Source of the DNA: Gammaproteobacteria bacterium
GTDB lineage: Bacteria > Pseudomonadota > Gammaproteobacteria > HK1
Length of the DNA: 64,000 nt
Direction: 5' to 3'
Assembly: GCA_012103455.1 (NCBI GenBank)
Contig: WLWT01000001.1
Span: forward strand, 1,164,001-1,228,000
The notes under the pieces are model-generated. The model was given only the letters and a program-made list of their open reading frames with translations. It was not told the origin of the DNA and ran no database searches. Position numbers and translations under genes: made by a program. This document shows positions 24,877-32,765 of this stretch, in pieces; within the stretch, counting starts at the first letter, position 1; every line of letters starts with the position of its first letter.

Positions 24877-26466
24877 CTACACCACCGACCCCTCGAACAG
24901 CTCGCCCTGCCTCCCCATCCGTTGCCACCTCAATGCGGGAAACAGTTCAACTAGGGCTTCCGCCGGAACGTTCCCGAGTTCCTTGGGTTCCAGCTTGTGC
25001 AACCCTCCCCCGTAGACGCGGCCTTCACCAAGCATAGCCTGTGGGCAAATTTGGTTAAGGTACTCCCACACTCGCCGTTTCAGTGCAGGACTATCCAACA
25101 AGGCGCGTTCAAGAGGTTCTCTTGGGTACAGCATCAAATACACGTTTGCCGCCGTGGCCTTCGAATTGTTCAAAATGAAGCGAAACGGTCTCCCACTCTT
25201 TTTGTCGCGCCGACCAAGATAAGTGCAAACAAACGGGGCTGGGGGGCGACGCTCCTGTGTGTACCACATGGCCCGGTGTCGGCAGATATACCGATTAGCG
25301 ATGCCTTCCGCCTTGCCTTGTTCCAAATACATCCACAAATTCGGATATCGCTCCCTGATCTCATTTTCCACCCAAGGCGGGTCAAGCAGAAATAGTCGCC
25401 GCTCCAAAAGCGGATTGCCATCGCCATCACACATTATCTCGTCGTCCGGGACATAGCGTGAACTTGGCAGAATGGGCTTGAAGGCGTCTATGGGCAATCC
25501 GCGCCGTTCGATATCCTGTTCCGACAAAATGAAGTAACTGTTATCGCCCGTCGCAAGGCCCCGCTTGATCTTGAAGAAATCGCCCAAGACCGGTCCGTTT
25601 ACCGCCTTGTGAGCCTTCTTCATTGGATAGCGCGTCCACTTTGGATCGTGACGCAAGGCGTCCACCGAAACAAATCGTTCCAGTTTTGGCTGTTCTAGCG
25701 TTCCGCCGAAAGTGAATCGCACGTTCCATGCTAACGGAGGTGGCTTGTTTCGAAACCACACAACAGCCGACGACACAAGCGCGTCACCAAACTGCACATC
25801 ATTCGGATCGAAGCGATGGATATGCAAAAGCGTCACCTTGTCGAGCAGATAACGCCTCACCGAAACGCCGTAATTCACATCCATGAACTCGCTCGGAATC
25901 AACCACCCTGCTAGCCCGTCATCAGCCATCCACTCATGGCTCAAACCCAAGAAATAGCAATAGAGTCCGGCCAATCCGTTGATGTCCATCCCGCAGGCGC
26001 CGCGCGTGCGCATCTTCAATCTCTGCTTATCGCCATTGGCGATGTGGTGATGCCGCACATAGGGCGGATTGCAGATCAGCAGATTGAATCTCTCGCAAGG
26101 CACTGGAGCCGCCGCCCGAGTGAAGTCCTCAAGGCGCATATCCAATCCAGCCGCGCCCCACAGTCTCGCCGCCGGCCGCCCGTAGTGCGGGTCGATCTCG
26201 TATCCAACAGCAGTACCGATACGGGTTCGGGGGAAAACATCCAGCAGCGCCGAATAGAATGCCCCCGTTCCTATAGCCGGATCGATGAACCGTACTCTTT
26301 CACCCTCATTGAAATGCATCTTCGCATACCGCTGGATATCGACGGCCAGTCCGGTCGGCGTCGCAAATTGTCCCATTCGGTTTCGAACGGCAGGCTCCAA
26401 TTGCCCGTCAAGCACATCCTGAAGAGCCAGTCGCTGCGCCTCGAATTCTGCAACGGCTTTTTTCAT
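24877..26466 (-). CDS. Type II DNA adenine methyltransferase, XamI-like
   Basis: 529 residues. Motif I is IDPAIGTGAF (about 61-70) and the catalytic motif IV is NPPY (133-136), the N6-adenine type in gamma order. A long C-terminal target-recognition part (about 270-529) follows. ATG follows the endonuclease stop after 3 bp. The partner endonuclease is of the XamI family, whose prototype recognises GTCGAC; the specificity here is inferred from the family only. It would protect host DNA from the partner. Confidence 0.85.
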   Translation of the reverse strand: MKKAVAEFEAQRLALQDVLDGQLEPAVRNRMGQFATPTGLAVDIQRYAKMHFNEGERVRFIDPAIGTGAFYSALLDVFPRTRIGTAVGYEIDPHYGRPAARLWGAAGLDMRLEDFTRAAAPVPCERFNLLICNPPYVRHHHIANGDKQRLKMRTRGACGMDINGLAGLYCYFLGLSHEWMADDGLAGWLIPSEFMDVNYGVSVRRYLLDKVTLLHIHRFDPNDVQFGDALVSSAVVWFRNKPPPLAWNVRFTFGGTLEQPKLERFVSVDALRHDPKWTRYPMKKAHKAVNGPVLGDFFKIKRGLATGDNSYFILSEQDIERRGLPIDAFKPILPSSRYVPDDEIMCDGDGNPLLERRLFLLDPPWVENEIRERYPNLWMYLEQGKAEGIANRYICRHRAMWYTQERRPPAPFVCTYLGRRDKKSGRPFRFILNNSKATAANVYLMLYPREPLERALLDSPALKRRVWEYLNQICPQAMLGEGRVYGGGLHKLEPKELGNVPAEALVELFPALRWQRMGRQGELFEGSVV

Positions 26467-26469
26467 CGT

Positions 26470-27105
26470 CTACAATCCAAACTCGCCAAGATCGTTGATG
26501 CGATGCTCCCGGACCCAATCGATCCCTTCCGCAGCTTCGTAGCCGAGATAGCCACTGTCGAAATATCCGCACAAGAACAGTATGTAACGCACGTCATCAC
26601 CATAAGTTCGCCGCAATAGATTCATCTTGGCGGCTTCTTCCTTGCGTCGTTTGTTGACATTTGTGAAATCTCCCGCCGACTTTGCTTCAATCAACAACGG
26701 CAGGTCACCCGCCTTCGCAGTCTTAGGCATCACCACCGCGTCCACAGGAATATTGACGATTTTTTCAGTCCCATCTTGTTCTACCGGAACGTTGAGCCGG
26801 TACGAAAACGTTCCGGGCTTCATATCGTCGTACTTCGTACCTTCGCCTGCCGGTAAGTTCTTGTATCCGAGAGCCGTCAACCATTCGCCAATCGCCGCCA
26901 GTTGACGCTTCTCCTGTGCGTTGCGGATAATTGGGTTGGCAACGGCACCGCATAGGCGATCCGCCACAATCGTTGCGGCCCGGTATAGTTCCTGGTCGGA
27001 CGGATCATCTCCACGCTCCAGCCAAACAAAGACATCCGGGTCAGCCATCTTCTCGATAATCTTCCCGATCTTCTCAAGGTCTTTGTCGCCCTCACGCCTA
27101 GACAT
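26470..27105 (-). CDS. XamI-family restriction endonuclease
   Basis: 211 residues from the ATG at 27105. An open frame continues upstream to 27537 but there encodes nonsense opposite an integrase remnant. The PD-(D/E)xK site is visible as Asp122 (PVDAVV), then Glu140 and Lys142 (LLIEAK), followed by SAGDFTNVNKRRKEEAAKM as in XamI endonucleases. No clear ribosome-binding site precedes the start. It cuts unmodified double-stranded DNA. It precedes the methyltransferase in a two-gene operon; the frame and active-site residues are intact, so it may be functional. Confidence 0.85.
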   Translation of the reverse strand: MSRREGDKDLEKIGKIIEKMADPDVFVWLERGDDPSDQELYRAATIVADRLCGAVANPIIRNAQEKRQLAAIGEWLTALGYKNLPAGEGTKYDDMKPGTFSYRLNVPVEQDGTEKIVNIPVDAVVMPKTAKAGDLPLLIEAKSAGDFTNVNKRRKEEAAKMNLLRRTYGDDVRYILFLCGYFDSGYLGYEAAEGIDWVREHRINDLGEFGL

Positions 27106-27420
27106 TCGCCGTGGAGGTACTCGCACTTGAGCCGCAGCGCCTCGGACTTGCGCGCGCCGGTGTAGAGCAGGAAGCGCACCACCGCGGCCCCCGGATGATC
27201 CGCTTCCGCGCCGTCGAGCGCCCGACCGAGCGCGGCGAACTCGTCGTCCGTCAGGTAGTGCGCCTCGAAGCCGGTCTTGCGCCGCCGCAGTCCCTTGCAC
27301 GGGTTGGAGTCCTCGCGCCGCAGCCCGAGGGCTTCCGCATGCTTCATCATCGACGACAGCACCGCCAGCGCCCGGTTCGCCGATCCCGCCCGCCGTGGCC
27401 GATGCGATTGTCCACATTGC
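27106..27420 (-). pseudogene. Tyrosine recombinase (integrase) core fragment
   Basis: The frame gives SANRALAVLSSMMKHAEALG, the SNPCKGLRRRKTGF linker, YLTDDEFAALGRAL and the first catalytic arginine in TGARKSEALRLK. It then meets the restriction gene. The C-terminal half with the second Arg, His and Tyr is absent, and the N-terminus is also lost. It is probably the integrase of a mobile element into which, or beside which, the restriction-modification genes were inserted. Confidence 0.75.
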
Positions 27421-27529
27421 GGCCATGACAATGCGTATCCCGGCGACACTAACGCGCCGCTGGACCACCGGCTCTTCGCAATCGAGTACTACAATCCGTA
27501 CCGCAAGGCCGGACACAGGGGCCGGTTCT

Positions 27530-27673
27530 TCAACCACACCGGGCGGTTTTTATCACCAACCAGAAGCTCTTGGCGCCAGCACCGGCGCCGTTCTCACGCA
27601 GGCCGGCTTCTCCGAGACGGATATCGCCGCACTGCGGGCAGCGGGTGCCTTAGGTCCCAACGCTAGCGCATAA
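27530..27673 (+). pseudogene. CaiB/BaiF-type CoA-transferase, C-terminal fragment
   Basis: The frame reads TPGGFYHQPEALGASTGAVL, then TQAGFSETDIAALRAAGALG and stops at 27673. This is the standard end of family III CoA-transferases. Together with the internal fragment at 24602 it brackets the integrase and restriction-modification genes, suggesting that the island was inserted into a CoA-transferase gene with loss of flanking sequence. Confidence 0.7.
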
Positions 27674-27685
27674 GGAGCCAACGCC

Positions 27686-27905
27686 ATGCGTGTGATCACC
27701 ACCATCCCTCAAGCTAAGCTCGGCCCTGTACCGGCCGCCGTACGGACCATTGAAGAGACCGGTTATGACGGCATCGTCACCCTTGAGAACCAACACGATG
27801 CCTTGTTGGCGGTGGCGGCGGTTTCATCGCCACCGGTGCGAACGAGAAAGCCGTGCACGAAGTGGCCGAGCGGGTGCGCTACCGTACCGGCTTCTCAAGC
27901 ATTAG
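27686..27905 (+). pseudogene. LLM-class flavin-dependent oxidoreductase, start and internal fragments
   Basis: AAGGAG precedes an ATG at 27686 that opens MRVITTIPQAKLGPVPAAVR, then TIEETGYDGIVTLENQHDAL, the start of a luciferase-like F420/flavin oxidoreductase. At about 27825 the frame jumps to a later part of the gene (GFIATGANEKAVHEVAERVR). Most of the barrel is deleted. It would have followed the CoA-transferase gene in an operon. Confidence 0.6.
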
Positions 27906-27957
27906 ATCTTCTAACCAGTCCCCCCTTCCACTACCGAGGATCCTCTCACGTACCGTC

Positions 27958-28061
27958 GTTTAGCCTCTTGAGTTTTCGGCTATGAACACGGCCATCACGG
28001 CGTGTGATACTATCTCCCCCATCACACCGTTTAACCTCTTGAGTTTTCGGCTATGAACATG
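27958..28061 (+). repeat. 33-bp direct repeat covering a gene start
   Basis: The 33-bp segment at 27958-27990 is repeated with two changes at 28029-28061. Each copy contains the sequence leading to ATGAACA. The second copy holds the start codon of the small membrane protein at 28053. The first copy creates an upstream start codon at 27982. Confidence 0.85.
27982..28056 (+). CDS. 24-codon upstream frame created by the repeat
   Basis: ATG at 27982 opens a 24-residue frame (MNTAITACDTISPITPF and so on) that ends TGA at 28054-28056, overlapping the ATG at 28053 by 4 bp. It would couple or reduce translation of the membrane protein gene. No family is recognised, and expression is not shown. Confidence 0.3.
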   Translation: MNTAITACDTISPITPFNLLSFRL

Positions 28062-28292
28062 ATCGTATGGGGTGGCAAGGGGGCTATCGCCGGTGTTTCG
28101 CTGCTCCTTGCATTGATGGGACTGTTGACACTGGCAACACCGCTGTCCGTTTCCTTGGATATGAGTCTTACCCACTTCGACTGGGAATCCGCTGCCGTGC
28201 TCGTCAGTGGTCTCTTAGGTGCAGTGATTGGTGTCATTGCGGCACCACGCACGCCTGATGCACCACAGAACCCTAAAACGACATTAGGCTGA
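28053..28292 (+). CDS. Small two-helix membrane protein
   Basis: 79 residues. Helix one is about residues 8-32 (GAIAGVSLLLALMGLLTLAT) and helix two about 46-64 (AAVLVSGLLGAVIGVIAAP), with a short polar loop and tail. The family is not recognised. It precedes a second small membrane protein on the same strand and overlaps the 24-codon frame. Its end lies near the left edge of a segment duplicated around the EF-G gene. Confidence 0.5.
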   Translation: MNMIVWGGKGAIAGVSLLLALMGLLTLATPLSVSLDMSLTHFDWESAAVLVSGLLGAVIGVIAAPRTPDAPQNPKTTLG

Positions 28293-28331
28293 AACGACAC
28301 TGGCTTGCGCTTCAACCTGGCTTCCTGCTTG

Positions 28332-28661
28332 ATGAAATGGATTTTTTTGCCCACAACCCCACAGGAGGTGACGCAATTCTACCTCGTGTGGGTGGGCGCA
28401 TATATGGCGGTGCACATCGTGTGGGATATCCTTTCCCCACACACCGATAAATTCGAACTCCATAAGCTCAGTGGTAAAGTCGGTACACTTTTCTCGGCAG
28501 GGACATTGGCATCAAGCCTTCTTCTTCTCACCTCTCTACTCGATGCTAAGCTGTTCGAACTCCTAGGGAGCATGACCTTACCCATACTCCTCTCCGGAGG
28601 GGCGGGCGTTCTCCTCGCGCTAAGCGCACTGAGCCCGAACCCTCCTACCTCCGCACCCTGA
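28332..28661 (+). CDS. Small membrane protein, three to four helices
   Basis: 109 residues from the ATG at 28332 (the frame is open to 28305). Hydrophobic stretches FYLVWVGAYMAVHIVWDIL, AGTLASSLLLLTSLLDAKLF and LPILLSGGAGVLLALSAL are separated by a charged loop (SPHTDKFELHKLSGKVG). The family is not recognised. The first codons (MKWIFLPT) reappear at 32681 before the intact EF-G gene as a truncated copy, so this gene was once present in both duplicates and now survives only here. Confidence 0.5.
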   Translation: MKWIFLPTTPQEVTQFYLVWVGAYMAVHIVWDILSPHTDKFELHKLSGKVGTLFSAGTLASSLLLLTSLLDAKLFELLGSMTLPILLSGGAGVLLALSALSPNPPTSAP

Positions 28662-29012
28662 CGGTTTCCAGTTCGGGCCAGCTATTGTCTCAGGGTTGAC
28701 CTCATCGGCTCAGGCCGCCTCGCGGCGCTCCTGTGCCTCCGCCATCACCTTGGTGGCAACGCTAGCGGGGCACGGCGCGTAGCGGAAGAACGCCATGGAG
28801 AACTGACCGCGACCCGAGGTGATGGTGCGAAGGTCACCGATGTAGCCGAACATCTCGCTGAGCGGCGCGTCCGCTTTCACCCGCACATCAGTGGGATCCA
28901 GCAAATAATCGACCACCGCATCCAACACCATCTGCACACCTTTATTCTTGAAAGACGAACCGCAGTAAGTGGGGAAGAAGTCTAGGGTGATGGTAACTTT
29001 ACGGATATACAC
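28652..29012 (-). pseudogene. EF-G pseudogene, 3' part with internal deletion
   Basis: A degenerate duplicate of the EF-G gene at 32766-34853. Translation gives [20 protein letters not shown] joined to [20 protein letters not shown]. This joins about residue 285 of the intact protein to about residue 640, so about 1.07 kb between 32943 and 34008 of the intact copy is missing, with the junction near 28887. At 29010 the match stops at the base equivalent to 34132. It resumes at 31611, after an inserted block of foreign genes. Confidence 0.88.
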
Positions 29013-29058
29013 TGTATCAGAGGGAAGTCGCGCCGTAAGTGAGCCCCTTGCACCTCGG

Positions 29059-29742
29059 TCAGGAAGTACCCCTGGGACCGCACATCAACGCGCTGCGCAG
29101 AGCATCTGCAGCAGGACTAAATGCCCATGTTTCTCCAAGAGCAAATGCCCCGAACCCTAGCGCGATCTTCACGATGCCCTTTGCCCACGGAACGAAGAAG
29201 TCCTCGTACCCAAAATGAAGCCGAAAATGGAGAGTCTCTCCCGATTCTGTCTTCGCCTCCGAGAAGGCATCCTCAATCGTGAGGATTGGCGAATATGTAT
29301 GGCTCTGGAGAGAGAACCCCTTGACGGTGGCTTTCTTGATGAGGCCTTTGACAGCCAGCCGCAATCGTTCCTCACTACCTGAGAAGCAGATCTTTCCTGA
29401 CTCCAGGCTCCCTGATGGGGAAACACCAAAGTTCGCGTAGGGCTCTCCTCGGAAAGGAAACACCACCTTGCATGGCGTCTCTAGCTCGACGCATTCCCCA
29501 TTGAATACGATATCAGGGACTTGCCCAGATCGCCCCTTCAGTCCCAAGGAATATCGACTAAATCCTACGAGAGGGAGCGCCATAAATGGCGCATCAATGT
29601 CTCTCCCGAAATCGTTGTTCGCCTGTTTTGAGCAATACCGTATGACGAACGCGTCCGAACCACCCAAGGCGTACGGAACGATGTGCTCAACTGTTGATTT
29701 TCCCTGGCCAAGATCTGCGTATGTGTAGAGACAGCGCGACAT
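29059..29742 (-). CDS. HNH endonuclease-like protein next to XRE/ImmA pair
   Basis: About 227 residues from the ATG at 29742, which has GGTGAGG eight bases upstream; a GTG at 29766 is possible. The N-terminal motif [11 protein letters not shown] (residues 18-28) with a later [17 protein letters not shown] is the EHxxPxxLGG...NNxFGxxID pattern of HNH_5 nucleases, although the first zinc pair of cysteines is reduced to one. The remaining ~175 residues are not recognised; the C-terminus is hydrophobic. It lies downstream of the ImmA and XRE genes and may act with them. The function as a nuclease is inferred. Confidence 0.6.
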   Translation of the reverse strand: MSRCLYTYADLGQGKSTVEHIVPYALGGSDAFVIRYCSKQANNDFGRDIDAPFMALPLVGFSRYSLGLKGRSGQVPDIVFNGECVELETPCKVVFPFRGEPYANFGVSPSGSLESGKICFSGSEERLRLAVKGLIKKATVKGFSLQSHTYSPILTIEDAFSEAKTESGETLHFRLHFGYEDFFVPWAKGIVKIALGFGAFALGETWAFSPAADALRSALMCGPRGTS

Positions 29743-29806
29743 CACCCACACCTCACCTAGGGCCACGCTTCTGTACGGTTCGTTATCACACTACGCCTTG
29801 CCCGCG

Positions 29807-30682
29807 TCATCGCCTAAATCTCGGCTCCCAGGACTCTTCCAACTCCTCTTCGTCGTCCAGGTCTTCCTGGTCGATGGGCTCTTCACTTCGAAGTACGGTC
29901 AGCGTCCTGCCGTATCTGCCCAGGCCTATCACTTCCTCTTCGACTTCTAGCTGATAGGGCCCACCAAGCCAGTCCTGGAGACTGGATGTGCCGTAGTCTC
30001 GCTCCCGTTCGAGCACATTCTGCTCCTCGCGGTTGAACCTCGACGTGACCGTGTCACGCGCCAGGGGAGTACCTTTTCGCAACCAATCCAGTCCCCGCAG
30101 TTCCTTCAGGCCCTCCGACATGAAGCAGTAATCCACCGCACCGCCACGACTGACGACAATGGCCATACACTCAGGCGTATGTGTAGCGTACTGGATAGCC
30201 GTCGCCGGCATCGACGTCTGGCACTGCTCCGCCAACGACTCTATGGCGTCGAGCCCCACACCGGCGCGGTCCATCGCTGGCAAGAACAGTTGCCGCGGCA
30301 TCAACAGCGCTGCAGCGAAGTGATCTGCTTCGAGTTCGTAGCGCCGGTCCGACACGAAGCCACCGTCTGATAAGTGAAACCCTTGGTCATTCAGGATATG
30401 CTCCGGGTGGCCTGGTAGGTGGTAATGCCCGAGTTCGTGCGCAACGGAAAACCGCTCAAAGCGCTCATTGCCAAGATGAGTGTTGTACAGGATCCCGAAC
30501 CCTCCTGCGTGATGAAGGAACATTCCTGACACGCCAGGGGAACGACCCGGCATCGGTCGCACTTCAATGCCGTGATCTGTCGCGATCTCGAGCGGATCGA
30601 TCGGTAGCGTTGGTTCGCCTAGGCCGGCGATGACATTCTCGGCCTCCCTAACCGCTACAGCAGCTTCCATGCCTCGACGCAT
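29807..30682 (-). CDS. ImmA/IrrE-type zinc metallopeptidase
   Basis: 291 residues. The zinc motif is HELGH (about residues 82-86) in FSVAHELGHYHLPGH, with the third-ligand region YELEADHFAAALLMP (115-129). Such proteases usually cleave an XRE repressor, here the product of the gene directly upstream (start ATG overlaps its stop as TAATG). The long C-terminal part (about 150-291) is acidic and unrecognised. The pair resembles the ImmR/ImmA switch of integrative elements and IrrE-type stress regulation. Confidence 0.85.
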   Translation of the reverse strand: MRRGMEAAVAVREAENVIAGLGEPTLPIDPLEIATDHGIEVRPMPGRSPGVSGMFLHHAGGFGILYNTHLGNERFERFSVAHELGHYHLPGHPEHILNDQGFHLSDGGFVSDRRYELEADHFAAALLMPRQLFLPAMDRAGVGLDAIESLAEQCQTSMPATAIQYATHTPECMAIVVSRGGAVDYCFMSEGLKELRGLDWLRKGTPLARDTVTSRFNREEQNVLERERDYGTSSLQDWLGGPYQLEVEEEVIGLGRYGRTLTVLRSEEPIDQEDLDDEEELEESWEPRFRR

Positions 30683-31032
30683 TACGGCGAGTCCTTGTCC
30701 GTCTTCGTGCGCCGCTGCGCCAGGGACTCCATGAACTGCTTCGCGTATTCCAGATCTTCGGCTGTCAGTTTGTCTAAGTCACGGAATAGCGCCGTAGCTG
30801 GTCCATCTCCCATCAGGTCATCGCTTCGGCCCAACAAATAGTCGGATGTGACCTGCAACTCCTCGGCGAGGCGCCGCAGGTTCGCGAATGACGGCTTACG
30901 GCTGCCACTTTCGAAGTGGGAAACGGCCGATGGCGGCAGGCCTGCGCGTCGAGCCAGCTCGCCCTGGCTGAGGTCTCGAAGCTCACGAACCTCCCGCAAG
31001 CGGTTCTTGAACTCATCAGTGGATACGGCCAT
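30682..31032 (-). CDS. XRE-family repressor, partner of ImmA-like protease
   Basis: 116 residues. The helix-turn-helix lies at about residues 10-65 (LRDLSQGELARRAGLPPSAV, then SHFESGSRKPSFANLRRLAE), followed by a short helical tail (about 75-116). It is translationally coupled to the metallopeptidase by a TAATG overlap. Release of repression would depend on cleavage by that protease; the gene it controls could be itself or the HNH gene. The promoter lies in the 150-bp divergent region up to 31186. Confidence 0.85.
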   Translation of the reverse strand: MAVSTDEFKNRLREVRELRDLSQGELARRAGLPPSAVSHFESGSRKPSFANLRRLAEELQVTSDYLLGRSDDLMGDGPATALFRDLDKLTAEDLEYAKQFMESLAQRRTKTDKDSP

Positions 31033-31085
31033 TGGAACTTCTCAGAATATTTATGATCTAATGACGAAATGAGATGGGCTGTAGG

Positions 31086-31109
31086 CCGCCGCCAAGGGCG
31101 GTTTTCTTT
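31086..31109 (+). terminator. Probable rho-independent terminator
   Basis: CCGCC (31086-31090) pairs with GGCGG (31097-31101) and is followed by TTTTCTTT. It lies in the divergent spacer between the XRE gene and the DUF2188 gene, on the plus strand, so it may end a short transcript or shield the DUF2188 gene. Confidence 0.55.
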
Positions 31110-31185
31110 GGCTTCAACCCGTTACAACTCGTCACACAATAGGTGACAAGACCACATCAATCAACATCTCGAGAGGTAATTAGAT

Positions 31186-31374
31186 ATGACCAAGCGTAAT
31201 CAGCATGTCGTTCCCCACGCGGACGGCTGGGCCGTAAAGCCCGTTGGTGGAGAGCGCGCGACATCGGTGCATCGGACCCAGAAAGAGGCCATCGACCGGG
31301 GGCGGGAGATTGCCCGCAACCAGGGCTCGGAACTACTCGTACATGGCAACGATCCGTTCCCGCCAAAGAGCTGA
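31186..31374 (+). CDS. DUF2188-family protein
   Basis: 62 residues. It has the typical small-domain pattern QHVVPHADGWAVKPVGGERA, with TQKEAIDRGREIARNQG and a VHGNDPFPP ending. These short proteins occur widely in bacteria, often in islands; their role is unknown. GAGAGG stands 9-14 bases before the ATG. It is divergent from the XRE/ImmA/HNH operon and sits inside the block inserted into the EF-G pseudogene. Confidence 0.85.
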   Translation: MTKRNQHVVPHADGWAVKPVGGERATSVHRTQKEAIDRGREIARNQGSELLVHGNDPFPPKS

Positions 31375-31610
31375 AAGTCGTTGGCGAGTGGGGGATTTTC
31401 TCGCTGCGCGGGTGTCCAACATCCTGACTTCGGGGCTCCGGCGGTGCTTCGGTCTTGTCCATGCGCTTCGGTGTAGCGCGCTCGGCCACCACCGCCAAGG
31501 CCACTCTTGCCATCTATCCACAGGTGTCGATCACGTCCCCCATAGCCAATCAAAAACCACGCCAATACTGTCGCGATGGAGAAGAACAGATCGACTGTTT
31601 TCTATACCTA

Positions 31611-31667
31611 TTGAGCGTTTCCAGATCCGGCTCTTCACCTTCTTCCAGATAGCGCAACACAGCGTCA
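31611..31667 (-). pseudogene. EF-G pseudogene, continuation after the insert
   Basis: 57 bp nearly identical to 34135-34190 of the intact EF-G gene. The intact sequence runs straight from the position matching the end of the pseudogene at 29010 (34132) to that matching 31611 (34135). The 2.6 kb between them, with the HNH, ImmA, XRE and DUF2188 genes, therefore entered the duplicate after it formed. Confidence 0.85.
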
Positions 31668-31905
31668 CATCGCCTGAACTCGCACCGTTCGCGCCAATCG
31701 GCGTCGCTCCCTGCACGACATCGACGCGAGCAGCGTCATTCACAAGAAATGCGGCTCGCAATCGGGAATCGGTGACGGATGCGGGTTAGTTGTAAAACGA
31801 ATGCTATCCCGAAATAATCTCGTAATGACAGTCGGTTAGAGAACTGGTGTAGGGAATAGGAGAAGGTGAATAAACACTATGTCAGCACGAAGGCCGGATC
31901 CTATC

Positions 31906-31929
31906 CCTGTCTACGAATTCGTAGACAGG
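31906..31929. repeat. Perfect 24-bp palindrome
   Basis: CCTGTCTACGAA is followed directly by its reverse complement with no loop. It lies 39 bp beyond the stop of the DUF1640-like gene (minus strand). There is no T-run, so a simple terminator is unlikely; a protein binding site or recombination site is possible. Confidence 0.7.
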
Positions 31930-31967
31930 CGATGACACAGCTACGATTCGAATCGCCGTCCGCCCCG

Positions 31968-32294
31968 CTACAGCAACTTCACCAGCGCGACGATCAGTCC
32001 GCCCTGGGCGATCATCGCGCCGAACATCCACTTCAGAAGATCGGCCTTCACCGTCTCGATCTTCGCTTCGACTTTCACTTCGACTTTCGCGAGGTCGGCC
32101 TTGACCGCCGCAATATCCGCCTTGACCGCCGCAATATCCGCCTTGACCGCCGCAATATCCGCCTTGGTCGCCAGATTGGCGTTGAGCAACGCGACATGCT
32201 CGTCGGCCAGGGTCTCGGCCTGCTGCTCGGTGAAGCCGCAATCGGTCAGCCGCTTCACGAAGCGATGGGTGTCGAACGCGATGGCCTCGGTCAT
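31968..32294 (-). CDS. DUF1640-like coiled-coil membrane-anchored protein
   Basis: 108 residues from the ATG at 32294. An N-terminal FDTHRFVKRLTDCGFTEQQA segment is followed by a long coiled coil (about 40-85) containing the heptad-like unit ADIAAVK four times, encoded by a 21-bp tandem repeat (about 32095-32160). A single C-terminal transmembrane helix (LLKWMFGAMIAQGGLIVALV) ends it. This is the architecture of the DUF1640/CCDC90-like family. Repeat number may vary between strains. Confidence 0.8.
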   Translation of the reverse strand: MTEAIAFDTHRFVKRLTDCGFTEQQAETLADEHVALLNANLATKADIAAVKADIAAVKADIAAVKADLAKVEVKVEAKIETVKADLLKWMFGAMIAQGGLIVALVKLL

Positions 32295-32765
32295 GGGCCG
32301 ATTATAGGAACGCCGCGGGCGCTCGACAAGGACTATCGCAGTGCCGAGCGGGGTGGCTGCGCTTGCAGAAAGGACAATCGACGACACTCGCTGCCTCGGT
32401 TGCACTGCTCAATGTTCGCCTCTTGTTCCCGCTCCCGGAAGTCGCTATGTGGTCGGCATGGACACGCAATACCCTCCGTGCCGGCCGCCCACCGGAGGAC
32501 GATCTCGGACGCTCGGCTGGGTCGAGAAGAACGCCATCCTCAACCGGATGCAGGACCGGGCGACCGGGGCCATGGTCCATGTGGGCAATCGGAAGATGGT
32601 GGCCTCGATATTCAGCCTTAAACGATATTAGGTTGAAACGACGCTGGCTTCCGTTTCAACCTGGCTTCCTATTTGAATGAAATGGCTCTTTTTACCCACA
32701 ATCGTCCGCACCCTGATCGCTTCCAGTTCGAGGCCAACTATGGCCTCAGAGTTGATCTCATCGGC
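32295..32765. other. Spacer containing the second copy of a duplicated segment
   Basis: No gene is supported from 32295 to about 32625. From about 32627 to 32693 the sequence matches 28279-28345, and 32706-32765 matches 28653-28710. In this copy the 309 bp that hold the small membrane protein gene at 28332 are deleted, leaving only its first codons (MKWLFLPT at 32681). Confidence 0.7.

Larger units (their letters stand above)
31375..31967. other. Spacer with an EF-G scrap and a palindrome
   Basis: No gene is supported. The stretch contains the 57-bp EF-G fragment at 31611-31667 and the perfect palindrome at 31906-31929; the rest shows no recognisable structure. Confidence 0.5.

Noticed and set aside
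27106..27537. N-terminal extension of the restriction endonuclease
   Set aside because: The extension is Arg/Gly/Ala-rich and overlaps the integrase remnant in another frame; the conserved endonuclease begins at 27105.
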